Notes: generated by a model from the letters alone, not told the origin. A DNA stretch of 64,000 bases from Clostridium jeddahitimonense (GCA_000753455.2 LM994670.1:800177-864176); one strand, 5' to 3'; positions 45,674 through 54,460 are shown, counted from the stretch's first letter. Translations and numbers: made by a program.

Positions 45674-46168
45674 ATGAAAAAAATATTAGTAAGTTTATTA
45701 GTAGCTGCTATGGTAGGTGCTACGTTAACAGGATGTGGATCAAAGCCTGAAGGAGGAAATGGATCATCAGTAGAACAAACTTCAAGTGTATCAGCTAAGG
45801 ATGTAGTTGATAAAATGACTGAAGAAGGTTATGTAAGAATGCCTATGGAAATAGATGAAACTCAAGCAAAAGAAATGTATCACATAAATATGGATGATGT
45901 TGAAAATTACGGAATAGCTGAAACAGGAATTTCACCAGGACCAGGACTAATAGTAGTAGTTAAAGCTAAGGATGGAAAAGTTGATGCTGTTAAAGAAGCT
46001 GTAGAGCAAATTAAAGCAGATAAAGTAGGAAGCGCTTTTTATCCAGATGAAAAAGATGTAGCTGAAAAAGCTACAGTTGAAGTCAACGGAAACTTTGTTT
46101 CTTTATTCTTATTAAATGAAGAAGTTGCAGCAGAAGCAGAAAACTTCTATAAAGATGCAATTAAGTAG
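45674..46168 (+). CDS. DUF4358 lipoprotein
   Basis: 164 residues. A lipoprotein signal peptide ends in LTGCGS, so lipidation at Cys near residue 21 is predicted. The mature part (SAKDVVDKMTEE ... GISPGPGLIVVVKAKDGKVDAVKEAVEQ ... LLNEEVAAEAENFYK) matches DUF4358. In clostridia such proteins lie next to MBOAT and DHHW genes, as they do here, suggesting a role in surface polymer acylation. The start has AGAGAGGTG before it. The short T-rich terminator at 46177 separates it from the MBOAT gene. Confidence 0.85.
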   Translation: MKKILVSLLVAAMVGATLTGCGSKPEGGNGSSVEQTSSVSAKDVVDKMTEEGYVRMPMEIDETQAKEMYHINMDDVENYGIAETGISPGPGLIVVVKAKDGKVDAVKEAVEQIKADKVGSAFYPDEKDVAEKATVEVNGNFVSLFLLNEEVAAEAENFYKDAIK

Positions 46169-46176
46169 TTAAATTA

Positions 46177-46206
46177 AAGGGGCTGGTGATCAGCTCCTTA
46201 TTTTTA
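46177..46206 (+). terminator. intrinsic terminator after the DUF4358 gene
   Basis: AAGGGGCTG-GTGAT-CAGCTCCTT with one G-T pair, then ATTTTT. Likely partial, allowing read-through to the MBOAT gene. Confidence 0.65.
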
Positions 46207-46234
46207 TAATAAATTTTAAAATGGAGAGAGTACC

Positions 46235-47611
46235 ATGGTTTTTAGTAGTATTTTATTTATTTTTAGATTTTTACCAATAGCATTAGGGATATATTATTTA
46301 ACACCTAAGAAATATAAAAATTTTAGTTTACTTATATTAAGCTTAATATTTTACTCTTGGGGAGAAGCTAAATATTTCTTAATTATGATTTCATCAATAG
46401 TAGTTGATTATTTTGTAAGTAGAGGAATTGAAAGATATAGAGAAAGGAAGAATATTAAAATTAGTCTATTATGCATTTCTGTATGCTTTAATTTAGGTAT
46501 GTTATTTTTCTTTAAATATTTTAACTTTTTTATAGATAATATAAATTCAATATTAGGATTAGCATTAAATCATGTAAAGATTACGCTTCCATTAGGTATT
46601 AGTTTTTATACATTCCAAACTATGTCTTATACAATAGACGTTTTTAGAGGTAAGGTTAAAGCTGAAAAAAATATTATTTCTTTTGGAGCCTTTGTCTGTC
46701 TTTTCCCACAACTTATAGCAGGGCCTATAGTAAAATACACAGATATTAATAAAGAGCTAGAAGATAGAAAGATGGATATAAATCAGATTGAAGAAGGTAT
46801 AGAGTTATTTATATTAGGTTTAGGTAGAAAGGTTTTAATTGCAAATAATATTGGTATGCTTTGGACAGAGATTGAAGGTATAGGCTTTTCAAATATATCA
46901 TCTGTTTTAGCTTGGCTTGGAGTTTTAGCTTTTGCTTTTCAAATATACTTTGATTTTAGTGGCTATTCATTAATGGCAATTGGATTAGGAAAAATGTTAG
47001 GCTTTAATTTTCCTCAAAACTTTAATAATCCATATATATCAAGAAGTATTACAGAGTTTTGGAGAAGATGGCATATGACATTAGGATCTTGGTTTAGAGA
47101 ATATGTTTATATACCGTTAGGTGGAAATAGAGTTAATAAAGGTAGACTTGTATTTAATTTATTTGTAGTATGGTTTTTAACAGGGTTTTGGCATGGAGCC
47201 AGTTATAATTTTATAATGTGGGGAATTTATTTCTTTATTCTTATAGGAATTGAAAAGCTAGGTCTTTTAAAGTTCTTAGAAAAACATAAAGTATTTTCTC
47301 ACATATATTCAATTTTCTTTATTTTAATAGGATGGGCTTTATTCTCAGTAACAGATTTAAGTCAGCTTAAAATTCTATTTATAAAGTTATTTAATATGAC
47401 TGGCGGAATAGATTGGCTTTATTATATAAGAAATTATGGATTAACCTTAATTATAGCAACGTTATTTTCAACTCCTATAATTGAAATAGCATATAAAAAA
47501 ATTATTAAAAATAAATTGATAAATACTGTGATTTTAATGTGTATATTTTTAATTTCTATAGCTTATTTAGTAGATGCTACTTATAATCCTTTCTTATATT
47601 TTAGATTTTAG
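46235..47611 (+). CDS. MBOAT-family membrane O-acyltransferase (AlgI/DltB-like)
   Basis: 458 residues with roughly eleven membrane segments. Family features: PLGISFYTFQTMSYTIDVFRG, FPQLIAGPIVKY, YFDFSGYSLMAIG, SITEFWRRWHMTLGSWFREYVYIPLGGNR and the catalytic histidine in TGFWHGASYNF. AlgI-type members move acetyl groups across the membrane to extracellular polysaccharide; DltB moves D-alanine. With the downstream DHHW protein, it most likely O-acetylates a cell-surface polymer. Ribosome binding site GGAGAGAG. Confidence 0.92.
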   Translation: MVFSSILFIFRFLPIALGIYYLTPKKYKNFSLLILSLIFYSWGEAKYFLIMISSIVVDYFVSRGIERYRERKNIKISLLCISVCFNLGMLFFFKYFNFFIDNINSILGLALNHVKITLPLGISFYTFQTMSYTIDVFRGKVKAEKNIISFGAFVCLFPQLIAGPIVKYTDINKELEDRKMDINQIEEGIELFILGLGRKVLIANNIGMLWTEIEGIGFSNISSVLAWLGVLAFAFQIYFDFSGYSLMAIGLGKMLGFNFPQNFNNPYISRSITEFWRRWHMTLGSWFREYVYIPLGGNRVNKGRLVFNLFVVWFLTGFWHGASYNFIMWGIYFFILIGIEKLGLLKFLEKHKVFSHIYSIFFILIGWALFSVTDLSQLKILFIKLFNMTGGIDWLYYIRNYGLTLIIATLFSTPIIEIAYKKIIKNKLINTVILMCIFLISIAYLVDATYNPFLYFRF

Positions 47612-47619
47612 GTGGTGAT

Positions 47620-48723
47620 ATGATGAAAAAAAATTATTTATTATATAGTTTTTTTATAGTAGTAGTTTTATTAAGTGTATTAGATATATTAAAGCCAGAT
47701 AAAACTTTTTCTGACTTGGAGAATAGAAATCTAAAGCAAAAAGTAAAGTTTACAGTAGACGCTTTTTGGGATAATAGCTTTCAGCAAAACTATGAAAGTT
47801 ATATTAATGATCAATTTATATTTAGAGATGGATGGATTGATATAAAATCGAGAAGTGAATATTGTTTAGGTAAAATTGAAAATAACGGAATTATATATGG
47901 GGATAAGGAGTATTTATTTGAAAAGTATTCGAGTTTTGACAATACTAGATTTTTAAATAATATTGAAGCTATAAAGATATTTAAAGATAAGGTCTCTTCT
48001 AAGGTGTCGCTTATGATAGCTCCTAACTCTTATGAAATATATAAAGAGCTTGTTCCTAAAGCTGCTCCTTTAGTTCCACAAGAAGAAAATATAGAGTATA
48101 TATATGAAAATATAGTCGATACAAATAATATTAATTTATCAGAGATTATGAAAGAAAATAAAAATGAATATATTTACTATAGAACTGATCATCACTGGAC
48201 TGTATATGGAGCATATTTAGCTTATAAAGAGTTTGTTGAGAGTATAGGGGAAATTCCTATAAAGTTAGAAGAAGGAGATGTTACGAAAGTAGATAATTTT
48301 TACGGAACATATTTTTCTAAGGCAAAGCCTTTTAATGTGGAGCCAGATATTTTTAGTTATTTAGATGTAAGCGGAGTTACTATGAGTATTCTAGGGGAAG
48401 AATATGATTCAATATATGATTATTCACAATTAGAATTAAGAGATAAATATGCATTATTTTTAAAAGGTAATAATGCTTTAACGGTTATAAAAAATAGTAA
48501 CTTAAGTAATGGTAAAAAAATAGCAGTTATCAAAGACTCCTATGCTAATTCATTAGTACCTTATTTAACTCAAAACTTTGAAGAGATACATGTTATTGAT
48601 TTAAGAACTTTTAAAGAAAAAGTAGATCAATATATAAATAATAACAATATTGAGGATGTATTAATACTATATAATTTTATTAATTTTACTAGAGATGTAA
48701 ATATAATTAGATTAAAATATTAG
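47620..48723 (+). CDS. DHHW-family protein (AlgJ-like O-acetyl transfer partner)
   Basis: 367 residues with one N-terminal membrane helix (about 6-26) and an outer SGNH-like domain. Typical elements: NFNDLENR-like DLENRNLKQ, SKAKPFNVEPDIF, YRTDHHWTVYGAYLAYKEF (the DHHW signature near 188-191) and KDSYANSLVPYLTQNFEEIHVIDLR, which supplies the serine block of SGNH/AlgJ hydrolases. It probably transfers acetyl groups delivered by the adjacent MBOAT protein. Two ATGs open the gene; the second (47623) better fits the GGTGGT site. Confidence 0.88.
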   Translation: MMKKNYLLYSFFIVVVLLSVLDILKPDKTFSDLENRNLKQKVKFTVDAFWDNSFQQNYESYINDQFIFRDGWIDIKSRSEYCLGKIENNGIIYGDKEYLFEKYSSFDNTRFLNNIEAIKIFKDKVSSKVSLMIAPNSYEIYKELVPKAAPLVPQEENIEYIYENIVDTNNINLSEIMKENKNEYIYYRTDHHWTVYGAYLAYKEFVESIGEIPIKLEEGDVTKVDNFYGTYFSKAKPFNVEPDIFSYLDVSGVTMSILGEEYDSIYDYSQLELRDKYALFLKGNNALTVIKNSNLSNGKKIAVIKDSYANSLVPYLTQNFEEIHVIDLRTFKEKVDQYINNNNIEDVLILYNFINFTRDVNIIRLKY

Positions 48724-48747
48724 AGGTATCAAAAGATATCTCTTTTA
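48722..48747 (+). terminator. weak intrinsic terminator after the DHHW gene
   Basis: AGAGGTATC-AAAA-GATATCTCT (one G-T pair) followed by TTTAATTT. Confidence 0.55.
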
Positions 48748-48839
48748 ATTTGTAATTGTAAGTTAATAATGAACAAAGACAATAAACTTTTATAAAATGA
48801 TAGTGTATAACAACTAAAATTATAATTAGGAAAAATATT

Positions 48840-49526
48840 ATGTATAAGCGAGGAGATTTTCATATTCATTCTACAGCTTCGGATGGAGCTTTAAAGCCAG
48901 ATGAGATAATATTATTTGCAAAAAAACGAAATTTAGATATTATAGCATTAACAGACCATAATACTGTTAACGGTGTTGAAGTAGCAGTAGAATATGGTAA
49001 AATACATGGTGTTAAAGTAATACCAGGGTTGGAACTATCTACTAGATATAAAGGTATTAGAATTCATATATTAGGATATTTTAATTATGATGTTTATAAA
49101 AATGAATTATTTATAGATACAATAAATAATATTAAAAAAGGAAATATATCGTATATAAAAAATCGCTTTAGAGATATACTTACATTAAATAGAGGTAATA
49201 AAAAAATATCTATTGAAGAGGGGATAAGAATACTTAAATATTTTAGTGCTGTTGTAGTATTAGCTCATCCTGTTTTATTGCCAAGAGGGGTTTTTAATGA
49301 AGTAATAGAGATGGATTTTGACGGTATTGAAGCTAAATATTTTGCCAATACAGAAGAGGATACCAATTATTTTATTGAAGTAGCTAATAAAAGAAATATT
49401 ATATATACAGCTGGCTCTGATTATCATAATGGATATGATTATTATAGGGCACATGGGTGTATTGGTGATGTATTTTTAGATGGAGAAGAAATAGAAAGTT
49501 TTTTAGAAGTATTAAATAGCAAATGA
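48840..49526 (+). CDS. PHP-domain protein, shorter paralog
   Basis: 228 residues. It keeps the PHP motifs (DFHIHSTASDG, LTDHNTV, GLELSTRY, AHPVLL, GSDYHNG) but lacks the insert found in the 32244 gene, so it is a paralog of the same superfamily. Likely a small-molecule phosphoesterase. Weak AGGA ribosome binding site; the region upstream is AT-rich. Followed after 15 bases by the transporter gene. Confidence 0.82.
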   Translation: MYKRGDFHIHSTASDGALKPDEIILFAKKRNLDIIALTDHNTVNGVEVAVEYGKIHGVKVIPGLELSTRYKGIRIHILGYFNYDVYKNELFIDTINNIKKGNISYIKNRFRDILTLNRGNKKISIEEGIRILKYFSAVVVLAHPVLLPRGVFNEVIEMDFDGIEAKYFANTEEDTNYFIEVANKRNIIYTAGSDYHNGYDYYRAHGCIGDVFLDGEEIESFLEVLNSK

Positions 49527-49541
49527 AAAGAAAGTAGGGAT

Positions 49542-50534
49542 ATGGTGAAATATATTTATAATCTAGCCTTTAAGATGGCTTTAAGTGCAACTATAGCCTT
49601 AGTTATAGGGGAATCTCTTGGATTTAAGTACTCAACAGTAGCTGCAGTTATAGCTATTTTAGGAATTCAAGATACTAGAAGGAAAGCTTTAATAGTAGGA
49701 AGAAATAGAGCTGTTGCATGTATTATTGGACAAATATTATCATTAATCGTTTATGGAATATTAGGGAATGGAGCTATTAGCTTTGGAATATTTTTATTAA
49801 TATTAATACCTATAACGTCTAGACTTAAAATACAAGAAGGGATGATTGCGTCTGTTGTCTTATCTACGCATTTATTAGTAGCAGATAAGATAGACTTACC
49901 TCTAATAATAAATGAGTTTGGAATTATGATAATAGGTATAGGGGTAGCGTCTATAGCTAATTTGTTTATGCCTGCATTAGAGGATGAGTTTAGAAAAGAT
50001 AAGATATGGATAGAGGAAAAATATAAAGTTATATTGTTAAAGATGTCTAAATCATTATTAACCCAAACTGTAGATATAGATGAGCAAAAAATAATGGATG
50101 ATATAGAGAAGAATTTAATTCGTAGTAATATTACTGCATATAAAATTGTGAATAATAATTTTTTTAAGAGTTCATCATATTACACAGATTATATTGCTAT
50201 GAGAAGAAATCAGTTTGATACTATTAAAAAGATGAGAAAAAATTTTGAGAGATTTAGTATGCCAGTTGATCAGATGAAAAACATGGCTATGTTTTTAAAG
50301 CGAGTTGCAGAAGATATTAGAGAAAATAATGATTGCAAAGAACATTTATATAGGTTAGAAAAGTTAAAGCTACAATATAAAAATATGGAGCTTCCAAAAA
50401 CAAGAGAAGAATTTGAAAATAGGGCTCAATTACTAAATCTTTTAAATGATATGGAAGATTTTTTAAATATTAAAAGGAACTTTATATTAAATAATAAAAT
50501 ATATTGTTCGCATTTCTCACAAGATAAATGTTAG
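49542..50534 (+). CDS. aromatic acid exporter family (ArAE/DUF939-like) membrane protein with repeat-derived tail
   Basis: 330 residues. An N-terminal half of five or six hydrophobic segments (about 8-145) is followed by a soluble helical C-terminal half, as in the ArAE_1/YgaE-like family of putative efflux proteins. Its opening VKYIYNLAFKMALSATIALVIGESLGFKYS and the TRRKALIVGRNR loop fit. The last ten codons (CSHFSQDKC region) and the stop are encoded by the terminal part of the class A element, so the native C terminus has been replaced. A GTG three bases downstream is an alternative start. Confidence 0.8.
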   Translation: MVKYIYNLAFKMALSATIALVIGESLGFKYSTVAAVIAILGIQDTRRKALIVGRNRAVACIIGQILSLIVYGILGNGAISFGIFLLILIPITSRLKIQEGMIASVVLSTHLLVADKIDLPLIINEFGIMIIGIGVASIANLFMPALEDEFRKDKIWIEEKYKVILLKMSKSLLTQTVDIDEQKIMDDIEKNLIRSNITAYKIVNNNFFKSSSYYTDYIAMRRNQFDTIKKMRKNFERFSMPVDQMKNMAMFLKRVAEDIRENNDCKEHLYRLEKLKLQYKNMELPKTREEFENRAQLLNLLNDMEDFLNIKRNFILNNKIYCSHFSQDKC

Positions 50535-50727
50535 CTAAAGTTAAGAGAAATATGACTTCGTCAGAGCGATATACACTTTCAGTGTAGAAAAATATGCCTA
50601 CAGCAGATATATCATATATGCCGTAGGCATTTGTTTATTTTCAGCTTACTGAACATTTCTCCTTTGCGTAAGCAAAATATTTCTTTTGCCAAAGGTAGAA
50701 ATTTTCATTGTGATACTAGCGAACAGC
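50505..50727. repeat. class A modular palindromic element, copy 3, overlapping a gene end
   Basis: Ends TTGTTCGC at left and GCGAACAGC at right. Left linkers at 50523, 50545, 50564 (degenerate, GAGCGATAT) and 50587 (22, 19, 23 bp). Centre 12-bp hairpin with one mismatch (50594-50630). Right half has TTCAG-CTTA-CTGAA, TTTGC-GTAA-GCAAA and the degenerate TTTGCC-AAA-GGTAGA. Left-half palindromes include TGAC-TTC-GTCA and ACACT-TTC-AGTGT. The upstream gene ends inside the first module. Confidence 0.85.
50594..50634. terminator. central hairpin of class A copy 3
   Basis: ATGCCTACAGCA / TGCCGTAGGCAT, 12 bp with one mismatch, 13-base loop, followed by TTTGTTTATTTT. It lies between convergent genes. 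Confidence 0.65.
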
Positions 50728-50730
50728 TTA

Positions 50731-51306
50731 TTACCATTGTCCAGGGTATGCAATTAAATATACCGAGACGTTTTGTCTACCCCAATTCATACACTCATCA
50801 TAAGAATTAAGGTATAAGTCAATTATATTTCCTTGGATTGCTCCACCTGTATCAGCAGCAATAGCATATCCGTATCCGTCAACATACAACAATGATCCTA
50901 GTGGGATTATAGACGGATCAACAGCTATTGTACTTATTCCTTCTGAATCTCTAACAGGAACTGTACCTGTAGCAGTTATAGTATCACCAGTATAAGCAGT
51001 ACTTTCCATTGTGAAATTACTTATATAACCAGGATTAATATTTTCGTTAGTTATAGTAGTATTGCTATCAGTAGTACTACTATTATTTGTATTTTTAACC
51101 GTAATATTGTTAGTAGAAACTTCTTTAGTAGCTTCTATTATTTTATTTAACTTCTCAACAGTATTTAAATTCTCTTTAAATTCATTATATCTAAATTCAT
51201 GATTAGATATATTATCTGTTTTAGATAGTATATCAGCAAATGTTGGAAAAGAAGTTAGTGTTGATAGCGTAATAACGGTTAATGATAAAAAAAGTTTTTT
51301 AAACAA
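50731..51306 (-). CDS. secreted 3D-domain protein (YocH/peptidoglycan-associated)
   Basis: 191 residues. A signal peptide (about 1-24, ending FPTFA) precedes a serine/threonine/asparagine-rich spacer and a C-terminal 3D domain: STAYTG, GTVPVRDSEGISTIAVDPSIIPLGS, and AADTGGAIQGNIIDLYLNSYDEC. The three conserved Asp residues that name the domain (DPSIIP, ADTGG, IDLY) are present; it is the fold of Rpf-, YocH- and MltA-like wall enzymes. TTG start with GGAGGTG seven bases before it. A promoter with a repeated CCCCAAAGGC motif lies upstream. Confidence 0.85.
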   Translation of the reverse strand: MFKKLFLSLTVITLSTLTSFPTFADILSKTDNISNHEFRYNEFKENLNTVEKLNKIIEATKEVSTNNITVKNTNNSSTTDSNTTITNENINPGYISNFTMESTAYTGDTITATGTVPVRDSEGISTIAVDPSIIPLGSLLYVDGYGYAIAADTGGAIQGNIIDLYLNSYDECMNWGRQNVSVYLIAYPGQW

Positions 51307-51347
51307 AATTACACCTCCAAAAACTAGCTTGTGTCCATCGAGTATTA

Positions 51348-51377
51348 AGTATAAACAGAGCCTTTGGGGCTTGTCAA
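51348..51377 (-). promoter_or_regulatory. predicted promoter of the 3D-domain gene with operator-like repeat
   Basis: On the minus strand, TTGACA (51377-51372) and TATACT (51353-51348) are separated by 18 bp. The spacer contains CCCCAAAGGC, and the same decamer recurs exactly 60 bp upstream at 51420-51429. A repressor or activator site is plausible. Confidence 0.5.
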
Positions 51378-51400
51378 ACTAGTGTGGATAAATTTCACAG

Positions 51401-51438
51401 GGATAAATATCCCAAAGAGGCCTTTGGGGTATTTATCC
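51401..51438. repeat. 17-bp stem-loop in the divergent intergenic region
   Basis: GGATAAATATCCCAAAG-AGGC-CTTTGGGGTATTTATCC: 17 base pairs with one G-T pair on the + strand. It contains one copy of the CCCCAAAGGC decamer of the adjacent promoter. The remainder of the 372-bp interval 51307-51678 is AT-rich with a sporulation-type promoter near its right end. Confidence 0.7.
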
Positions 51439-51596
51439 AATTGATGCTTATATAAGTTATTTCAAAGAGTTAGAAGAGGGAAGAAAAAGCTATATCAAGA
51501 AAAAAATAATTACAATATAATCCTTAAATACCTATAATTTTATAGTTTGCTAATCGAAAAAAGTTGAAAAATACAAAGGTTTGTATAAATATAATC

Positions 51597-51623
51597 ACAA
51601 AAAAAATAGTAGGGCATAGCATA
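51597..51623 (+). promoter_or_regulatory. sigma-K-like promoter of the collagen-like gene
   Basis: AC at 51597-51598, 16 bases, then CATAGCATA, matching the AC-N16-CATANNNTA pattern of mother-cell sigma-K promoters. CATATATTA directly follows as an alternative. Confidence 0.45.
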
Positions 51624-51678
51624 TATTATAAGTAAACAGTAAAAAGATAAAAAAATGGGGATAGTTCAGGAGGAAAAA

Positions 51679-52767
51679 ATGGATAAAAATAATAGAGATT
51701 ATTATTATTATGATAGTGATGATTATAATTCAGTAGATGAATATTCATCTAACAACTATGAAAAACATGAGTGCTCTTCTAATAAAAAAGAAAAAGAAAA
51801 ATGTTATTCTAAGGAATATGAAGAACATGAATGTCATTGCAAAAACTATGAAGAATGTGAAAAATGTTATGTTTGTAGAGGGCCAAGAGGGCCAAGAGGA
51901 CCACAAGGACCATGTGGACCATGCGGACCAAGAGGACCAAAGGGTGAACCAGGAGAATGTGGACCATGCGGACCATGCGGACATTGCGGACCATGCGGAC
52001 CATGCGGACCATGTGGACCAAGAGGGCCAAAGGGTGAACCGGGACCATGTGGACCAAGAGGACCAAAAGGTGAGCCAGGAGAATGTGGACCATGCGGACA
52101 TTGCGGACCATGTGGGCCATGTGGACCAAGAGGACCAAAAGGAGATACAGGAGCAACAGGACCACAAGGACCAAGAGGGGCAACAGGACCATGCGGACCA
52201 CAAGGAATACAAGGACCACAAGGACCAGTAGGGCCAGCAGGACAACAAGGAATAGCAGGACCAGTAGGACCAGCAGGACCACAAGGACCAACAGGAGCTC
52301 AAGGACTAAGAGGAGCAACAGGACCAGCGGGAACAATTGGAGATTTTGGTATAGTTTATAGAACAGTAGATGATCCAAATGTTGCATTGAATACTGGAGA
52401 GAATGTACCATTTACTACTAATGAAATAGTAGGAGATAATATAACTCACACAGCTAATAGTAGAGAGATAAGATTAAAAGGTAATGCATCATATTTAATT
52501 AAGTATTCAGTATCTTTTACTTCAGGTAATGGATGTAGTTCTAATAATAGAGATGTATCATTTACTTTAACTTATGTTAATGGAGATAAAGTTCCAGCAT
52601 CACAATTTGCAGCTTCAGTTTCAGATGATACACGATTAAATAATATAGCTAATCATACTATTGTAAATTTATGTGAAGATAGAGTTATAAGATTGACTAA
52701 CTTAACACAAGGAAATACTCCAGTAAATATTTATGCAGTTACTATTTCTATAGTTAGATTGAAATAG
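51679..52767 (+). CDS. cysteine-rich collagen-like exosporium protein (BclA-like)
   Basis: 362 residues. Residues about 1-65 are acidic, Tyr-rich and contain seven cysteines. Then come 51 uninterrupted Gly-X-Y triplets (about 66-220), the first 35 of which contain 16 cysteines, mostly Gly-Pro-Cys, plus Gly-Pro-Arg/Lys. A C-terminal beta domain of about 135 residues ([10 protein letters not shown] ... ITISIVRLK type) resembles the BclA/TNF-like trimerisation domain. Clostridial relatives form hair-like filaments of the exosporium; the cysteines suggest covalent cross-linking. The ATG at 51679 follows CAGGAGG; an in-frame ATG eight codons upstream precedes it. A sporulation-type promoter lies about 55 bp upstream. 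Confidence 0.9.
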   Translation: MDKNNRDYYYYDSDDYNSVDEYSSNNYEKHECSSNKKEKEKCYSKEYEEHECHCKNYEECEKCYVCRGPRGPRGPQGPCGPCGPRGPKGEPGECGPCGPCGHCGPCGPCGPCGPRGPKGEPGPCGPRGPKGEPGECGPCGHCGPCGPCGPRGPKGDTGATGPQGPRGATGPCGPQGIQGPQGPVGPAGQQGIAGPVGPAGPQGPTGAQGLRGATGPAGTIGDFGIVYRTVDDPNVALNTGENVPFTTNEIVGDNITHTANSREIRLKGNASYLIKYSVSFTSGNGCSSNNRDVSFTLTYVNGDKVPASQFAASVSDDTRLNNIANHTIVNLCEDRVIRLTNLTQGNTPVNIYAVTISIVRLK

Positions 52768-52775
52768 AACTATAT

Positions 52776-52828
52776 AGGAGCTATCTACTAAATGATTTTC
52801 AAATCATTTAGTAGATGAGTTCCTTTTT
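52776..52828 (+). terminator. strong intrinsic terminator
   Basis: ATCTACTAAATGATT-TTC-AATCATTTAGTAGAT style perfect 15-bp stem within an outer AGGAGC/GTTCCT pairing, followed by TTTTT. Confidence 0.92.
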
Positions 52829-52999
52829 AATATTTTTATTTAATTATTGCTTTTATATAACATAGCATATGGAAAGTAAAACGATTCTATTTTTTAGTAA
52901 GGAGATTTTCAGAACTGATATATTAGATTAAAGTAAATACACGATAAATCAATTAATGAATAATATATAATTATATAACAATTTCTTAGAGAGGATAAA

Positions 53000-54445
53000 T
53001 TGAAGAAAGAAGTAATTATTGATACGAAAAGGGGAAAGGTTACAGAAGAATCAAAAGATGATTTAGTATGTTTAAAAGGTGATAAATTTAATGAAGATAG
53101 TAATTTCATTGAAAATTTATGTATTCTAATTAAGTCTGATGATATAGGAGAGAAGGAATATCCATTAAAGTTAGGTGGATACAATTTTAAACTTTTTTTA
53201 GGAAGTTTTTGTGATGACTGCACTGAAGATATACTTATATATGGAGAAAGTGGAGGTAGTGGCAATTATGCTATAGCAAATATATATCATTATGATGATG
53301 GAAAACTTTTAGAAATATTTAACACAGATACATTCTCAGATAAGTACAAATATAAGTGTAGATATTTAAATGATTTTAAGCTTGAGTTGATTTGTGATAA
53401 GTTACAGAAGAAATACATTATAGATATATCAACTATAAATAAAAATAATCTTAGTGAAATATATGATATGGATGGGAAAATAATTACAGATACTGATCCA
53501 TCAGTATCATATGTAAATACTGTATATCCATTAGTAGATTTAGATTCGAATATTATGAGGATAGAAGCATATCAAAGGATTATTGGAATTACAAACTCAA
53601 GTACGCTTGGAGAAGTTATTAGTACTATTTCCTTAGAGGAATGTAAAACAAAGGTTATAGAACAGTTTGCAGCAACTTATGGAGAAGATGTTTCAGAACT
53701 ATCAAGGGGAAATGATTTAAAAGAAGATATTATAAGTAAGTTGCCTGATGATGTTGTGTTAATAAATTTAAACAAGTTTGGTGGAAGAAATGGATTAATT
53801 AAGGCAGATATTGATGGAGATGGTAATGAGGAAATACTATGTGCATATAAGTATAAAGATGTACAGTATTTAAGTGCATTTAGAGAGATAGACGGTGTTG
53901 TTAAGTTTTTAGACAATATAGATGGAACAGGATATGATATATCAGATTTAATAATTGATAAGATAAAGCAAAAAGGCGGAGAAAGTATAGTAGTAGGATG
54001 GAGAATTGGTGGTATATGGTCAGTATTAGATATACTAGATTTTAAGGAAGGTAAATTTATAAAGACTTTGAAAGGGGATAAATTAAACTACTCCAAAATA
54101 GAACTTTGTGATTCAAGCAATTCTAGAGGTGGAAAAAATATAGCTTTATGGAGTCATGAAACAGGAGAGGCTTATAATGTACAAATTTATACATTAAGAG
54201 GGGAAGTTTTAGAAAAAACATATAAAGATGATAAAGATTATTTCTTGCGGGTAGAGGATTACTATAAAAATTTAATAAATAAATCTAGAGAGACACCACA
54301 ATATTTATATTATTTAATTCAAGCTCAATGCAAGGCTGGGAAGAAGAAAGAAGCTTATGATAATATAAATAGAGCCTTGAAAAATCAAAATCCATTTCCT
54401 TCAGTACAAGAGTTGAAGAGGTTAAGAAAGAGTATAAGTAAATAA
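53000..54445 (+). CDS. VCBS/FG-GAP-like protein with C-terminal TPR-like helices
   Basis: 481 residues, acidic, no signal peptide or membrane segment. The region near residue 272 (ADIDGDGNEEILCAY) is a calcium-binding VCBS/FG-GAP-type repeat; similar strands (YESGGSGNYAIANIYHYDDG, GYDISDLIIDK) suggest a propeller. The end (YYKNLINKSRETPQYLYYLIQAQCKAGKKKEAYDNINRAL) looks like a TPR helix pair. TTG start with AGAGAGGA upstream. It follows the collagen-like gene and has the same CATAGCATAT motif about 130 bp upstream, so expression during sporulation is possible. I do not recognise a named family. Confidence 0.72.
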   Translation: MKKEVIIDTKRGKVTEESKDDLVCLKGDKFNEDSNFIENLCILIKSDDIGEKEYPLKLGGYNFKLFLGSFCDDCTEDILIYGESGGSGNYAIANIYHYDDGKLLEIFNTDTFSDKYKYKCRYLNDFKLELICDKLQKKYIIDISTINKNNLSEIYDMDGKIITDTDPSVSYVNTVYPLVDLDSNIMRIEAYQRIIGITNSSTLGEVISTISLEECKTKVIEQFAATYGEDVSELSRGNDLKEDIISKLPDDVVLINLNKFGGRNGLIKADIDGDGNEEILCAYKYKDVQYLSAFREIDGVVKFLDNIDGTGYDISDLIIDKIKQKGGESIVVGWRIGGIWSVLDILDFKEGKFIKTLKGDKLNYSKIELCDSSNSRGGKNIALWSHETGEAYNVQIYTLRGEVLEKTYKDDKDYFLRVEDYYKNLINKSRETPQYLYYLIQAQCKAGKKKEAYDNINRALKNQNPFPSVQELKRLRKSISK

Positions 54446-54460
54446 AATAGACATTTAATT

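Noticed and set aside
51307..51460. c-di-AMP (ydaO) riboswitch before the 3D-domain gene
   Set aside because: Such genes often have one, but the conserved GGGGAACC-type cores were not found; the visible hairpin is a simple stem-loop.
51745..52411. Long open frames in other frames across the collagen-like gene
   Set aside because: They are produced by the repetitive GGACCA-type codons; the resulting Trp/Ser- or Leu/Val-rich proteins are artefacts of repeats.
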